A DNA stretch of 5,186 nt from Rubrobacter sp. (GCA_016781635.1 JADDPY010000218.1:1-5186); one strand, 5' to 3'. Counted from the stretch's first letter, positions 1 through 5,091 are shown. The notes: generated by a model not told the origin, from the letters alone. Numbers and translations are program-made.

Positions 1-76
1 GTTCGGCCAGCTCCTCGCGGGTCTCCTGGCCGTTTATTTAGGTGTGGTTTGCGGCCGAGCTCTTGATGGGATGTGA
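1..76 (+). CDS. crcB: CrcB/Fluc fluoride channel, C-terminal fragment
   Basis: The reading frame beginning at position 2 gives FGQLLAGLLAVYLGVVCGRA followed by LDGM and a TGA stop at 74-76. This looks like the last transmembrane helix of a CrcB (Fluc) fluoride channel, a small membrane protein of about 120 residues with four helices that exports F-. Only the last 24 codons are in the window, so the family call rests on the hydrophobic, Gly/Leu-rich helix, the short basic tail and the context: a DUF190 gene and a second, decayed crcB copy follow directly, an arrangement common in Gram-positive fluoride loci. Nothing in this fragment is broken. A different small membrane protein cannot be excluded from so short a piece. 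Confidence 0.6.
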   Translation, partial: FGQLLAGLLAVYLGVVCGRALDGM

Positions 77-99
77 TGTAACCCGGGGATGCGACGAAG

Positions 100-406
100 T
101 TGACGATCTACACCGGCGACTCCCTCCGGTACGGGCGCAAGAAACTCTACTGCGCCCTCGTCGAGATGCTGCACGACGAGGGGATAGCGGGGGCGACGGT
201 GCTGCACGGGATCGAGGGCTACGGCGCGGACAAGCAGATCCACACGGCCAGGATCCTCGACCTCTCCGCCGATCTGCCCGTGGTCGTGGTGGCGATAGAC
301 CGAACCGAGAAGATAGAAGCCGTCCTCCCGAAACTCGACGATGGTCGAGAAGGGCCTCGTCACGACCGAGAGCGTGCGGGTCATCCTCTCCCGTCCTTCC
401 CCCTGA
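100..406 (+). pseudogene. DUF190 (PII-like fold) protein, frameshifted
   Basis: Frame 1 from a TTG at 100 encodes a typical DUF190 domain (Pfam PF02641): the opening TIYTGDSLRYGRKKLY, then GATVLHGIEGYGADKQIH, then LPVVVVAIDRTEKIEAVLPKLD. At about 340 the homology jumps to frame 2, which continues MVEKGLVTTESVRVILSRPS and stops at TGA 404-406, the normal C-terminal strand of the family. One extra base or two missing bases near 340 explains this. The start is also doubtful: no ATG or GTG lies in frame 1 after the TAA at 79-81, while an ATG with GGGG before it at 89 is in frame 2, so a second small lesion at the 5' end is possible. DUF190 proteins are small soluble proteins with a PII-like ferredoxin fold and no firm function; they are often encoded beside crcB, as here. 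If the frameshift is a sequencing error the gene is intact and about 100 residues long. Confidence 0.75.
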
Positions 407-420
407 TTCTCGCCCGCAGG

Positions 421-660
421 GTGAACGAGTCAAACCAAGACAGCCTGGGGACTGCCCGCTAACTGCTGAACACTGGCGCTTCTCGGCCCGGTTTCCCCTG
501 GGGGACGTTCCCCATAAACGTCTCGGGCTCGTTCTTGATCGGGGCTGTCCCAGGGCTCGTGAAGATCTGCGAGCTCCCTGTGGGCACACGCCCGCTTCTG
601 ACCGTCGGCATGCTTGGCGGCTACGTCGCCTTCTCTTGTAAGACTCTCGCCCGGATCTCG
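421..660 (+). pseudogene. crcB: Second crcB copy, degenerate remnant
   Basis: In frame 1 the stretch reads SLGTAR, a TAA stop at 460-462, then LLNTGASRPGFPWGTFPINV, SGSFLIGAV, and further on RPLLTVGMLGGYVAFS. This lines up without gaps with CrcB: the N-terminal G-x-L-G-x-x-A-R-Y motif (the Tyr codon has become TAA), the second-helix motif GTxxxNxxGSFLIG, and the third-helix GFLGGxTTFSTF region. In the last of these the conserved Phe-box is damaged, reading AFSCKT instead of TFSTFS. The first hydrophobic helix is largely missing, and after about 660 no fourth helix is recognisable; the frame runs on to a TGA-free tail ending at 774. Many Gram-positive bacteria carry two adjacent crcB genes that make a heterodimeric fluoride channel. 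Here the second copy appears dead, leaving the upstream copy to work alone. The edges are approximate. Confidence 0.7.
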
Positions 661-806
661 AAGGGACGCTGTACGCCACCCTCTTCTCCTCTTCTAGTCA
701 GCCGCCCCTCGGCCTCGCGCGGTCTACGCGGGGCTGTCCTGGGTTTCGGGTGTAAAGGGCGCCCGAAGGCGTAGCGTCCGTGACGGGAAGGGGCAAGACG
801 GCGCAT
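661..806 (+). other. Intergenic stretch with no recognisable gene
   Basis: No conserved coding sequence is visible between the crcB remnant and the inverted repeat ahead of the FrnE-type gene. The open frame that runs through to 774 reads as Ser/Arg/Pro-rich low-complexity residues and is best seen as a run-on of the decayed crcB frame. A small GC-rich hairpin (CGCC, loop CGAA, GGCG) lies at about 761-772 but has no T-tract after it. Any promoter of the downstream operon should lie here, but I see no convincing -35/-10 pair. Confidence 0.4.
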
Positions 807-830
807 GATAGCATCGACGAGTCGTCTATC
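807..830 (+). promoter_or_regulatory. Imperfect inverted repeat ahead of the selenoprotein operon
   Basis: GATAG (807-811) mirrors CTATC (826-830), and inside them CGAC (815-818) mirrors GTCG (821-824), with a 2-base centre. The repeat ends two bases before the ribosome binding site of the FrnE-type gene. As DNA it has the size and symmetry of an operator for a dimeric regulator; as RNA it could fold near the translation start. No regulator is encoded in the window, so its role is inferred from position only. Confidence 0.3.
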
Positions 831-832
831 TA

Positions 833-838
833 GAGGAG
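833..838 (+). promoter_or_regulatory. Ribosome binding site that fixes the start before the TGA
   Basis: GAGGAG lies 7 bases before the ATG at 846. It is preceded by an in-frame TAG at 831-833, so the frame opens here. This site matters because it places translation initiation upstream of the in-frame TGA at 876. The only other proposed start, a TTG at 939, has no comparable Shine-Dalgarno sequence. Confidence 0.8.
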
Positions 839-845
839 CGTAGAG

Positions 846-1463
846 ATGAAAGTGGAAATTTTCTCCGACTACATATGACCCTACTGCTACGTCGGCGAGG
901 GTCTCGCCGAAAAGCTTAAAAGGGAGCCGGATCTCGACTTGGAAATCACCTGGACACCGTTCGAGCTGCACCCCGACACGCCTCCCGAGGGTGTTCCCCT
1001 GCACGAGTACTTCGGGCGTGATCCGTCGCAGTTCGAGGAGTCCTACGCGGGCTTGAAGAAGCGGGTCGAGGAGCTCGGGCTGCCGATGGGCGGCGTCCCG
1101 AGCGTGATGTCCAACTCCAACCGTATTCTGCGCCTCGCCGAATACGCCCGGGACAACGGCGTCTTTGATCGCCTGCACCTGCCCGCCTTCGAGGCGTACT
1201 TCGCGGATGACAGGAACCTCGGAGATGATGCAGTGCTGCGTGAGCTAGCCGAAGAGGCCGGGCTCGACCCGGACGAAGCGATCCTCGTGTTGGACGGCGG
1301 AGATTACGAAGATCGAATCGAAAACGCCATGCGACGAGCGCGCGAGTACGGTATCACCGGAACGCCGACGTTCGTGATCGAGGGCCGCTACGGGATCGTC
1401 GGGGCCCAGCCCTACGAGGTACTGCGGGACGGTCTACGGAAGATGCAGGAGGAGATGGGATGA
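846..1463 (+). CDS. FrnE-type DsbA-family oxidoreductase, predicted selenoprotein (Sec11)
   Basis: Reading through the TGA at 876-878 gives a 205-residue protein of normal FrnE/DsbA-family length (PF01323). The first strand MKVEIFSDYI leads into U-P-Y-C-YVG, where the family usually has C-P-W-C-Y-I/V-G; the TGA therefore replaces the attacking, N-terminal Cys of the CxxC motif, and Cys14 remains as the resolving residue. The rest is a complete family match: WTPFELHPDTPPEG at about 36-49, a helical insert, then GITGTPTFVIEGRYGIVGAQ at 169-188 with the cis-Pro loop at Pro174. No other cysteine is present, so Sec11/Cys14 would be the only redox pair. There is no signal peptide, so the protein should act in the cytoplasm, likely as a thiol/disulfide oxidoreductase or isomerase. 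The TGA is followed by a SECIS-like hairpin (892-910). The gene overlaps the next one by 4 bases (ATGA, 1460-1463). Alternative: a TGC-to-TGA mutation or base-call error in an ordinary CPYC protein. Confidence 0.85.
886..915 (+). promoter_or_regulatory. Candidate bacterial SECIS element
   Basis: TCGGCGAG (892-899) pairs perfectly with CTCGCCGA (903-910), closing a GGU triloop at 900-902. A further 3 bp (GCT 886-888 with AGC 913-915) can form below a small internal loop. The loop begins 21 bases after the TGA. Bacterial SECIS elements are hairpins inside the coding sequence just after the UGA, with a G in the first two loop positions, and the E. coli fdhF element has GGUCU at its tip; here the tip also reads GGUCU. 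The bulged U important in E. coli is not evident, which is a caveat. Its role would be to bind SelB carrying Sec-tRNA. Confidence 0.75.
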
Positions 1464-2173
1464 GCGAAAGGGTAGCGGCGGTGCTGGGCGTCGGGCCGGG
1501 GCTCGGAGCGGCGATCTCGCGCCGCTTCGCCCGCGAGGGATTCGCGGTGGCCCTTCTGGCCCGCAGCGAAGGAAGCACCGCGCCCGTGCGCGAGGAGATA
1601 GAACGCTCAGGCGGCGAGGCGCTGGCCGTCGAGGCCGACGCCACGGACGCGGCCTCCGTCGCCCGGGCCTTCGAGCGCGTCCGGAACTCTCTGGGCGACC
1701 CGGAGGTCTTCGTCTACAACGCGGGCGCGTTCCGAATGGGTGGCATCATGGATCTGAGCCCCGAGGATTTCGACGCATGCCTCAAGGCGAACTGCGCGGG
1801 CGCGTTCTACGCCGCCCAGCAGGTTCTACCCGCGATGCTGGAGCAGGGGCGCGGGACGGTCATCCTCACGGGTGCTACAGCTTCCCTGAGGGGTTCGGCG
1901 AAGTTCTCGGCTCTCGCGACGGGTAAGTTCGCCTTGAGGGCTTTGGCCCAGTCCATGGCCCGGGAGTTCGGGCCGCGGGGCGTCCACGTCGCCCACACGA
2001 TCATAGACGGGCAGATCGACACGCCCAGGGTGCGCAGCATGTCGCCGGACCGCGACGAGAGCACGATGCTCTCCCCCGACGCTATCGCCGAGGCATACTG
2101 GCAACTCCACCGCCAGAACTCGACCGCCTGGACGCTCGAGCTCGACCTCCGGCCGGCGGTAGAAAGCTTCTGA
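1460..2173 (+). CDS. Short-chain dehydrogenase/reductase family protein, atypical active site
   Basis: The 237-residue protein has the SDR Rossmann fold: the cofactor-binding glycine motif GVGPGLG at 10-16, Arg35 at the end of the second strand (favours NADP(H)), acidic Asp60 before the third helix, and YNAG at 86-89 in place of the usual NNAG. Asn111 fits the helix-4 Asn. The catalytic centre is unusual: the YxxxK motif is replaced by LATGK (152-156), keeping Lys156 but not Tyr, and the catalytic Ser region reads LTGATAS. The following FALRALAQSMAREFGPRGVH is strongly SDR-like. I believe a subgroup of SDRs with an F/L at the Tyr position exists, so this looks like a family trait and not decay, but substrate and even catalysis are uncertain. 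The start ATG overlaps the stop of the FrnE-type gene (ATGA), implying translational coupling. Confidence 0.85.
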   Translation: MSERVAAVLGVGPGLGAAISRRFAREGFAVALLARSEGSTAPVREEIERSGGEALAVEADATDAASVARAFERVRNSLGDPEVFVYNAGAFRMGGIMDLSPEDFDACLKANCAGAFYAAQQVLPAMLEQGRGTVILTGATASLRGSAKFSALATGKFALRALAQSMAREFGPRGVHVAHTIIDGQIDTPRVRSMSPDRDESTMLSPDAIAEAYWQLHRQNSTAWTLELDLRPAVESF

Positions 2174-2949
2174 AGCTCGCGACCCGAAGCTGGGGCGAGG
2201 AGGGGCGACCGCTCGCAGTGCTCATACACGGCGTCACCTCTTCGTCACGCACCTGGTGGCGCGTCGGGCCCTGGTTCACCGAACGCGGCTGGCACGTCGT
2301 CGCGGTCGACCTGCGCGGCCACGGCGATAGCCCCCGTATGTCCGGCGGTGAGGAGATCGTGGACCTCGCCGCCGACGTCCACGAGACGGTCACGCCGCTG
2401 CTGGGCCCTGGCGAACACGTGGACGTTCTGCTCGGTCACTCCCTGGGCGCGCTTACCGCCCTCAAGCTCGGTACCGAGCACCCCGGCCTCGTGCGCAGGC
2501 TCGTGCTGGAGGACCCACCCGACTCGAAGGGCGGCTCCAGTGGCTTCGACGGGGTAGCGCAGGACGTGGAGGCAGGCGTTGCTCGCGCAAAGAAAGACCC
2601 GGAGGCCGTAGCCCGAAACCTACGCGCCGAGCACCCCTCGTGGACCGATGAGGACGTAGCAAACGACGTGGCTGGTGATCTCGGCTGCGATGCAGGACCC
2701 GTCGTCGAGATGGTACGCAGTGGCCTTCGGCTCGACCTCCCAGCCATGATCGAAGCCCTGGAGGTGCCTTCTTTGCTCGTCCTCGGGAGCGAGGAGATGG
2801 GCTCGTTTATGCTCGAGCCCGAGCGCACCGCCGTCGCGGAGGCGCTTAAGAATGGCACCGTAGAAGTTCTCGAGACCGGGCACAGCATCCACCGGGACGA
2901 CTTCGCGGGATACGTCAGTCTCCTTGAACGCTGGCTCGGGGAGGGTTAG
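2170..2949 (+). CDS. Alpha/beta hydrolase
   Basis: This 259-residue protein has the alpha/beta-hydrolase order of motifs: oxyanion HG at 20-21 (AVLIHG), VVAVDLRGHGDS at about 43-54, nucleophile elbow G-H-S-L-G at 89-93 with Ser91, and catalytic His238 in ETGHSIHRDDF. The acid after strand 6 is not the usual Asp; LVLGSEEMGS suggests Glu208 or Glu209. Start choice: the N-terminal strand KLATRSWGEEGRPLA is encoded upstream of the first conventional start (GTG 2218), and no ATG, GTG or TTG lies in frame for over 100 bases before it. A CTG at 2170 overlaps the SDR stop as CTGA, so I take CTG, or an ATG altered in this copy, as the start. GTG 2218 has GAGGAGGGG 12 bases upstream and is the fallback, but it would remove the first strand. 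The substrate cannot be told. The coupled SDR and selenoprotein suggest a shared pathway. Confidence 0.85.
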   Translation: MKLATRSWGEEGRPLAVLIHGVTSSSRTWWRVGPWFTERGWHVVAVDLRGHGDSPRMSGGEEIVDLAADVHETVTPLLGPGEHVDVLLGHSLGALTALKLGTEHPGLVRRLVLEDPPDSKGGSSGFDGVAQDVEAGVARAKKDPEAVARNLRAEHPSWTDEDVANDVAGDLGCDAGPVVEMVRSGLRLDLPAMIEALEVPSLLVLGSEEMGSFMLEPERTAVAEALKNGTVEVLETGHSIHRDDFAGYVSLLERWLGEG

Positions 2950-2973
2950 CCCCTCCGGGGCTAACCCTCCCCG
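2937..2973. terminator. Bidirectional hairpin terminator between convergent genes
   Basis: A perfect 17-bp inverted repeat (2937-2953 with 2957-2973) surrounds a TCC loop at 2954-2956. It contains the TAG stop of the hydrolase (2947-2949) and, on the other strand, the TAG stop of gatD (2961-2963). The stem is very GC-rich, and no T-tract follows on either side, as is common for terminators of high-GC Gram-positive bacteria. It would end transcription from both directions. Confidence 0.8.
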
Positions 2974-3734
2974 CTCCGCACCCTTCCCGCCGCGGAAGCG
3001 AAGGCGGCACGCTCCGCCGCATCATCGAGCGGTTCCAGTTCGAACGAGTCGTCCGTGCGGCGGAGGGCGTTTAGGACGAGTTGATCGGTGAGCCACGGGT
3101 TTTTGGGGAGCAAGGAGCCGTGGAGGTAGGTACCGTAGGAGTTGAATCGGCGGGCGCCCTCGGTGCCATCTTGGCCGTTGTTGCCGTGGCCCGAGATCAC
3201 ATCGGCTAATGACTCGGTGCCGTCCCCGAGCTCCGTGCGACCGCCGTGGTTCTCGAAGCCGACGATCTCGCGGGGGGTCGTACCCGCTTCGCCTTCCAGG
3301 GGTCGCACCCTCGCGAGAACGTTGCCGATCAGGCGGGGTTCATCGGGCCTGCGCGGGCGCGTGTGCATGTCGAAGATGCCGACCCCGGGCAGCTTCTCCC
3401 CCTCCGGCGTCTCGTAGTAGTGCCCCATAAGCTGGTAACCGCCACACACCCCGAGGATCACGCCGCCATCCTCCGCGATGGCCTTCAGCTCCCTGCCCTT
3501 CGCCCCCGAGAGGTCGTCGACGAGCAGCGTCTGCTCGCGATCCTGCCCGCCGCCGAACAGAAAAACGTCGCACCCGGTCGGACGGATGGGCTCCCCGAGC
3601 CCAAGGTCCACGACATCGACCTCGATCCCCCGCCACTCGCACCGCTTCTTTATGGAGATGACGTTCCCACGGTCGCCGTAGAGGTTCATCATGTCGGCGT
3701 AAAGGTGTTGGATTGTAAGCTTGATTCGTCCCAA
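2961..3734 (-). CDS. gatD: Lipid II isoglutaminyl synthase, glutaminase subunit GatD
   Basis: The 257-residue protein is a class I (CobB/CobQ-like) glutamine amidotransferase of the GatD type. GatD hydrolyses glutamine and passes ammonia to its partner MurT, which amidates the D-Glu of the peptidoglycan stem peptide on lipid II. Visible features: the N-terminal strand IKLTIQHLYADMMNLYGDRG, the glycine turn FLFGGGQDREQ at about 59-68, the nucleophile Cys97 in GVCGGYQLMG, the family stretch EIVGFENHGGRT at about 156-167, and the catalytic His205 in GTYLHGSLL. Length is typical. The start is a TTG at 3734-3732, supported by AAGGGAG 8 bases upstream (3743-3749). MurT is normally encoded immediately upstream in the same operon; here that position holds a recombinase relic, and no murT is seen in the window. 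Confidence 0.9.
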   Translation of the reverse strand: MGRIKLTIQHLYADMMNLYGDRGNVISIKKRCEWRGIEVDVVDLGLGEPIRPTGCDVFLFGGGQDREQTLLVDDLSGAKGRELKAIAEDGGVILGVCGGYQLMGHYYETPEGEKLPGVGIFDMHTRPRRPDEPRLIGNVLARVRPLEGEAGTTPREIVGFENHGGRTELGDGTESLADVISGHGNNGQDGTEGARRFNSYGTYLHGSLLPKNPWLTDQLVLNALRRTDDSFELEPLDDAAERAAFASAAGRVRSGEG

Positions 3735-4235
3735 GGCATAACTCCCTTTGTGTTCGTGGCCGCCACCGTGATCTTCACGGTGCCATCCAGGTGGACCGCA
3801 GCCCGGAGGCCGAGCCTCGCGTATAGCTCCCGGAACCTCGCGCCCCGGGCGGCCTCGGCGGCGAGGTGCTTGTCGGCCAGTTCCTCCTCGCTCAGGTGCC
3901 TGATTCTACCGGAGGTGAGCGTGTAGACGCCGAGGGGATTGTCGGGTGTACGCGGCTCCGGCACGGTCTCGTATTCGCGGACCCGAACCTCCGGCCCGAT
4001 GAGCTCCGGCAGGTCAGCGAGTCCTCGACCAGGTCCGGCAACTCCTGAAGCTCCCTCAGGTGGACCTCCCCGTCCGCGAGCATCGCGAGCCGCGCCTCCA
4101 GCCCCCGCGCTCCTCCGCCACGGCGTCGAGCTTCTCGCGAAGCTTCGCCATCGAGATCATACCTTCGGCCAGCTGGGCTCTGTAGTTGTCGGCGACGAGG
4201 TCCAGTTTGGCTAGGCGGTAACGAAGCGGCAACGG
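3689..4235 (-). pseudogene. C-terminal relic of a probable serine recombinase, frameshifted
   Basis: On the minus strand the homologous-looking protein must be read in three frames. It begins near 4235 with RYRLAKLDLVADNYRAQLAE and a coiled-coil-like helix, shifts near 4104 to LEARLAMLADGEVHLRELQE, shifts again near 4020 to ADLPELIGPEVRVREYETVP, and continues RTPDNPLGVYTLTSGRIRHL, ending in ARFRELYARLGLRAAVHLDG before fading out at about 3755. Adding back one base at each break restores a smooth protein. The helical, charged region followed by a compact tail with L-Y-x-x-L-G-L-R-x-x-V-x-x-D-G resembles the C-terminal end of serine site-specific recombinases of actinobacteria. The catalytic domain is absent, so this is a remnant. 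The old stop codon is also gone: the frame runs on over the start of gatD to 3689. The family call is from memory of such tails and is tentative; that it is a broken gene is better supported. Confidence 0.55.
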
Positions 4236-4371
4236 AAAGATAACGGACCCACACGAATATCGGAGTACCAGGCCGGGGCGCGAGCGGCAGAACCCATTGG
4301 GGGTGCCGAAGGAATCGTGTAGCATGCCCTTCAGGGAAAGAGTGCAGTTTTCGACGAACCGAGGAGCTTCT
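4236..4371 (+). promoter_or_regulatory. Divergent intergenic region with weak candidate promoter for the OsmC gene
   Basis: No coding sequence is supported here. A possible sigma-70-type promoter is TTGGGG at 4297-4302 and TAGCAT at 4320-4325, with a 17-base spacer; the -35 matches the consensus poorly. The region ends with GAGGAG (4361-4366), the ribosome binding site 5 bases ahead of the OsmC start. Confidence 0.25.
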
Positions 4372-4833
4372 ATGAGCGAGGACCGTAAGGAAGTGGTTGT
4401 CCGCGGAGACGGGGAAGGCTTGCACCACGAAGTCTTCGTCGGATCGCACCGGCTGTCGGCGGACGAGCCGCCGCATTTGGGAGGGTCCGACCAAGGTCCC
4501 AACCCCTACGATTTGCTGCTCGCATCTCTCGGGGCATGCACGGCGATGACCGTCACGATGTACGCCCAGAGGAAGGACATGCCCCTCCGGGGCGTCACCA
4601 CCCGGCTTCGGCACTCGAGGATACACGCCGACGATTGCGAAGTGTGCGAGACCGAGAAGGGGAAGCTCGATTCGATCGAGTTGAGCATCGAGCTCGAGGG
4701 GCCGCTAAGCGACGAGCAACGCTCGAAGCTCTTGGAGATCGCTCACAAATGCCCGGTGCACCGCACCCTCACCTCTGAGAAGGTCATCACGATCGACTCC
4801 GGAGACGAATCCGGCCAACAGATACCCACATAG
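4372..4833 (+). CDS. OsmC-family thiol peroxidase-like protein
   Basis: The 153-residue protein belongs to the OsmC/Ohr family, dimeric cytoplasmic proteins that reduce organic peroxides through two cysteines. The first redox Cys is Cys56 in NPYDLLLASLGACTAMTV, at the start of the central helix, and the second is Cys127 in HKCPVHRTL. Both are intact. The CPVHRTL ending and the DDCEVC pair at Cys89/Cys92 resemble the OsmC subgroup that in some bacteria is fused to an alpha/beta hydrolase; here it is free-standing, although a hydrolase is encoded about 1.4 kb upstream. The ATG at 4372 is chosen because GAGGAG lies 5 bases upstream; a longer frame from 4297 would add 25 residues with no homology. 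No signal peptide or membrane segment is present. Substrate (organic hydroperoxide or another thiol-reactive compound) is not predictable from sequence. Confidence 0.9.
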   Translation: MSEDRKEVVVRGDGEGLHHEVFVGSHRLSADEPPHLGGSDQGPNPYDLLLASLGACTAMTVTMYAQRKDMPLRGVTTRLRHSRIHADDCEVCETEKGKLDSIELSIELEGPLSDEQRSKLLEIAHKCPVHRTLTSEKVITIDSGDESGQQIPT

Positions 4834-4867
4834 GCCCTGGTCCCTTACCCCGAGCCCTTCTGGGCGG

Positions 4868-4972
4868 ATGCTCGCCCTGCCGCCCTCGGACCGCGCGGAC
4901 CTTGCCGAAATACTGGGCGCGAAGGCGCTGGAGATGGAGAAACGTGCGCGGGAGCGCCGGAGGAGGCGCTAG
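4868..4972 (+). CDS. Possible small protein, 34 residues, unrecognised
   Basis: An ATG at 4868 opens a short frame reading MLALPPSDRADLAEILGAKA and then a very basic end rich in Arg, with a TAG stop at 4970-4972. The L-P-x-x-D-R-A-D-L-A-E pattern recalls the first helix of small addiction-module or ribbon-helix-helix proteins, but the length is too short for a whole domain. No clear ribosome binding site precedes the ATG, and the same frame stays open upstream to at least 4835. It may be the tail of a decayed gene or chance. Confidence 0.2.
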   Translation: MLALPPSDRADLAEILGAKALEMEKRARERRRRR

Positions 4973-5078
4973 CGGTGCGGCGCATGACGGCATCCTTCTC
5001 TAGGCTCCAGCCCTCGCGTTGTGCCGTTTGCGGTTAGAGCTTGCGCGGGTAGAAGAGGTCCGTCGGGAGAACGAGAAC
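4973..5078 (+). other. Leader region before the last gene
   Basis: No gene is supported here. It holds a 17-base segment (4978-4994) that matches 15 of 17 bases of 799-815 in the leader of the selenoprotein operon. That similarity in two presumed upstream regions hints at a shared promoter or regulatory element, but it is short and could be chance. Confidence 0.25.
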
Positions 5079-5091
5079 GAGGAGGAGCATA

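Noticed and set aside
336..346. Programmed frameshift in the DUF190 gene
   Set aside because: There is no slippery heptamer, no clear stimulatory structure and no stop codon at the shift point, and DUF190 genes are not known to use one.
460..462. TAA in the second crcB copy as a recoded codon
   Set aside because: Sec uses UGA, and the flanking gene shows further losses (helix 1 and helix 4 missing, Phe-box changed), so decay is the simpler reading.
876..878. The TGA read as a simple nonsense mutation making the FrnE-type gene a pseudogene
   Set aside because: It falls exactly on the redox Cys codon, is followed by a SECIS-like GGU hairpin at the right spacing, and the rest of the gene shows no other damage. 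It stays the main alternative because the window contains other broken genes.
876..878. TGA decoded as Trp under an alternative genetic code
   Set aside because: TGA ends crcB, the FrnE-type gene and the SDR at the expected places, Trp is encoded by TGG throughout, and the family residue at this site is Cys, not Trp.
621..1178. A 185-residue minus-strand frame opposite the FrnE-type gene
   Set aside because: It has no recognisable family and mirrors the codon structure of the real plus-strand gene, as is usual in GC-rich DNA.
939..1463. A 174-residue DsbA-like protein starting at TTG 939
   Set aside because: It lacks an RBS and would lose the first strand and the whole redox motif, which are encoded in frame from 846 behind a good RBS.
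3246..3926. A 226-residue plus-strand frame opposite gatD
   Set aside because: It is the shadow of gatD and the recombinase relic; the minus-strand frame carries the conserved catalytic residues.
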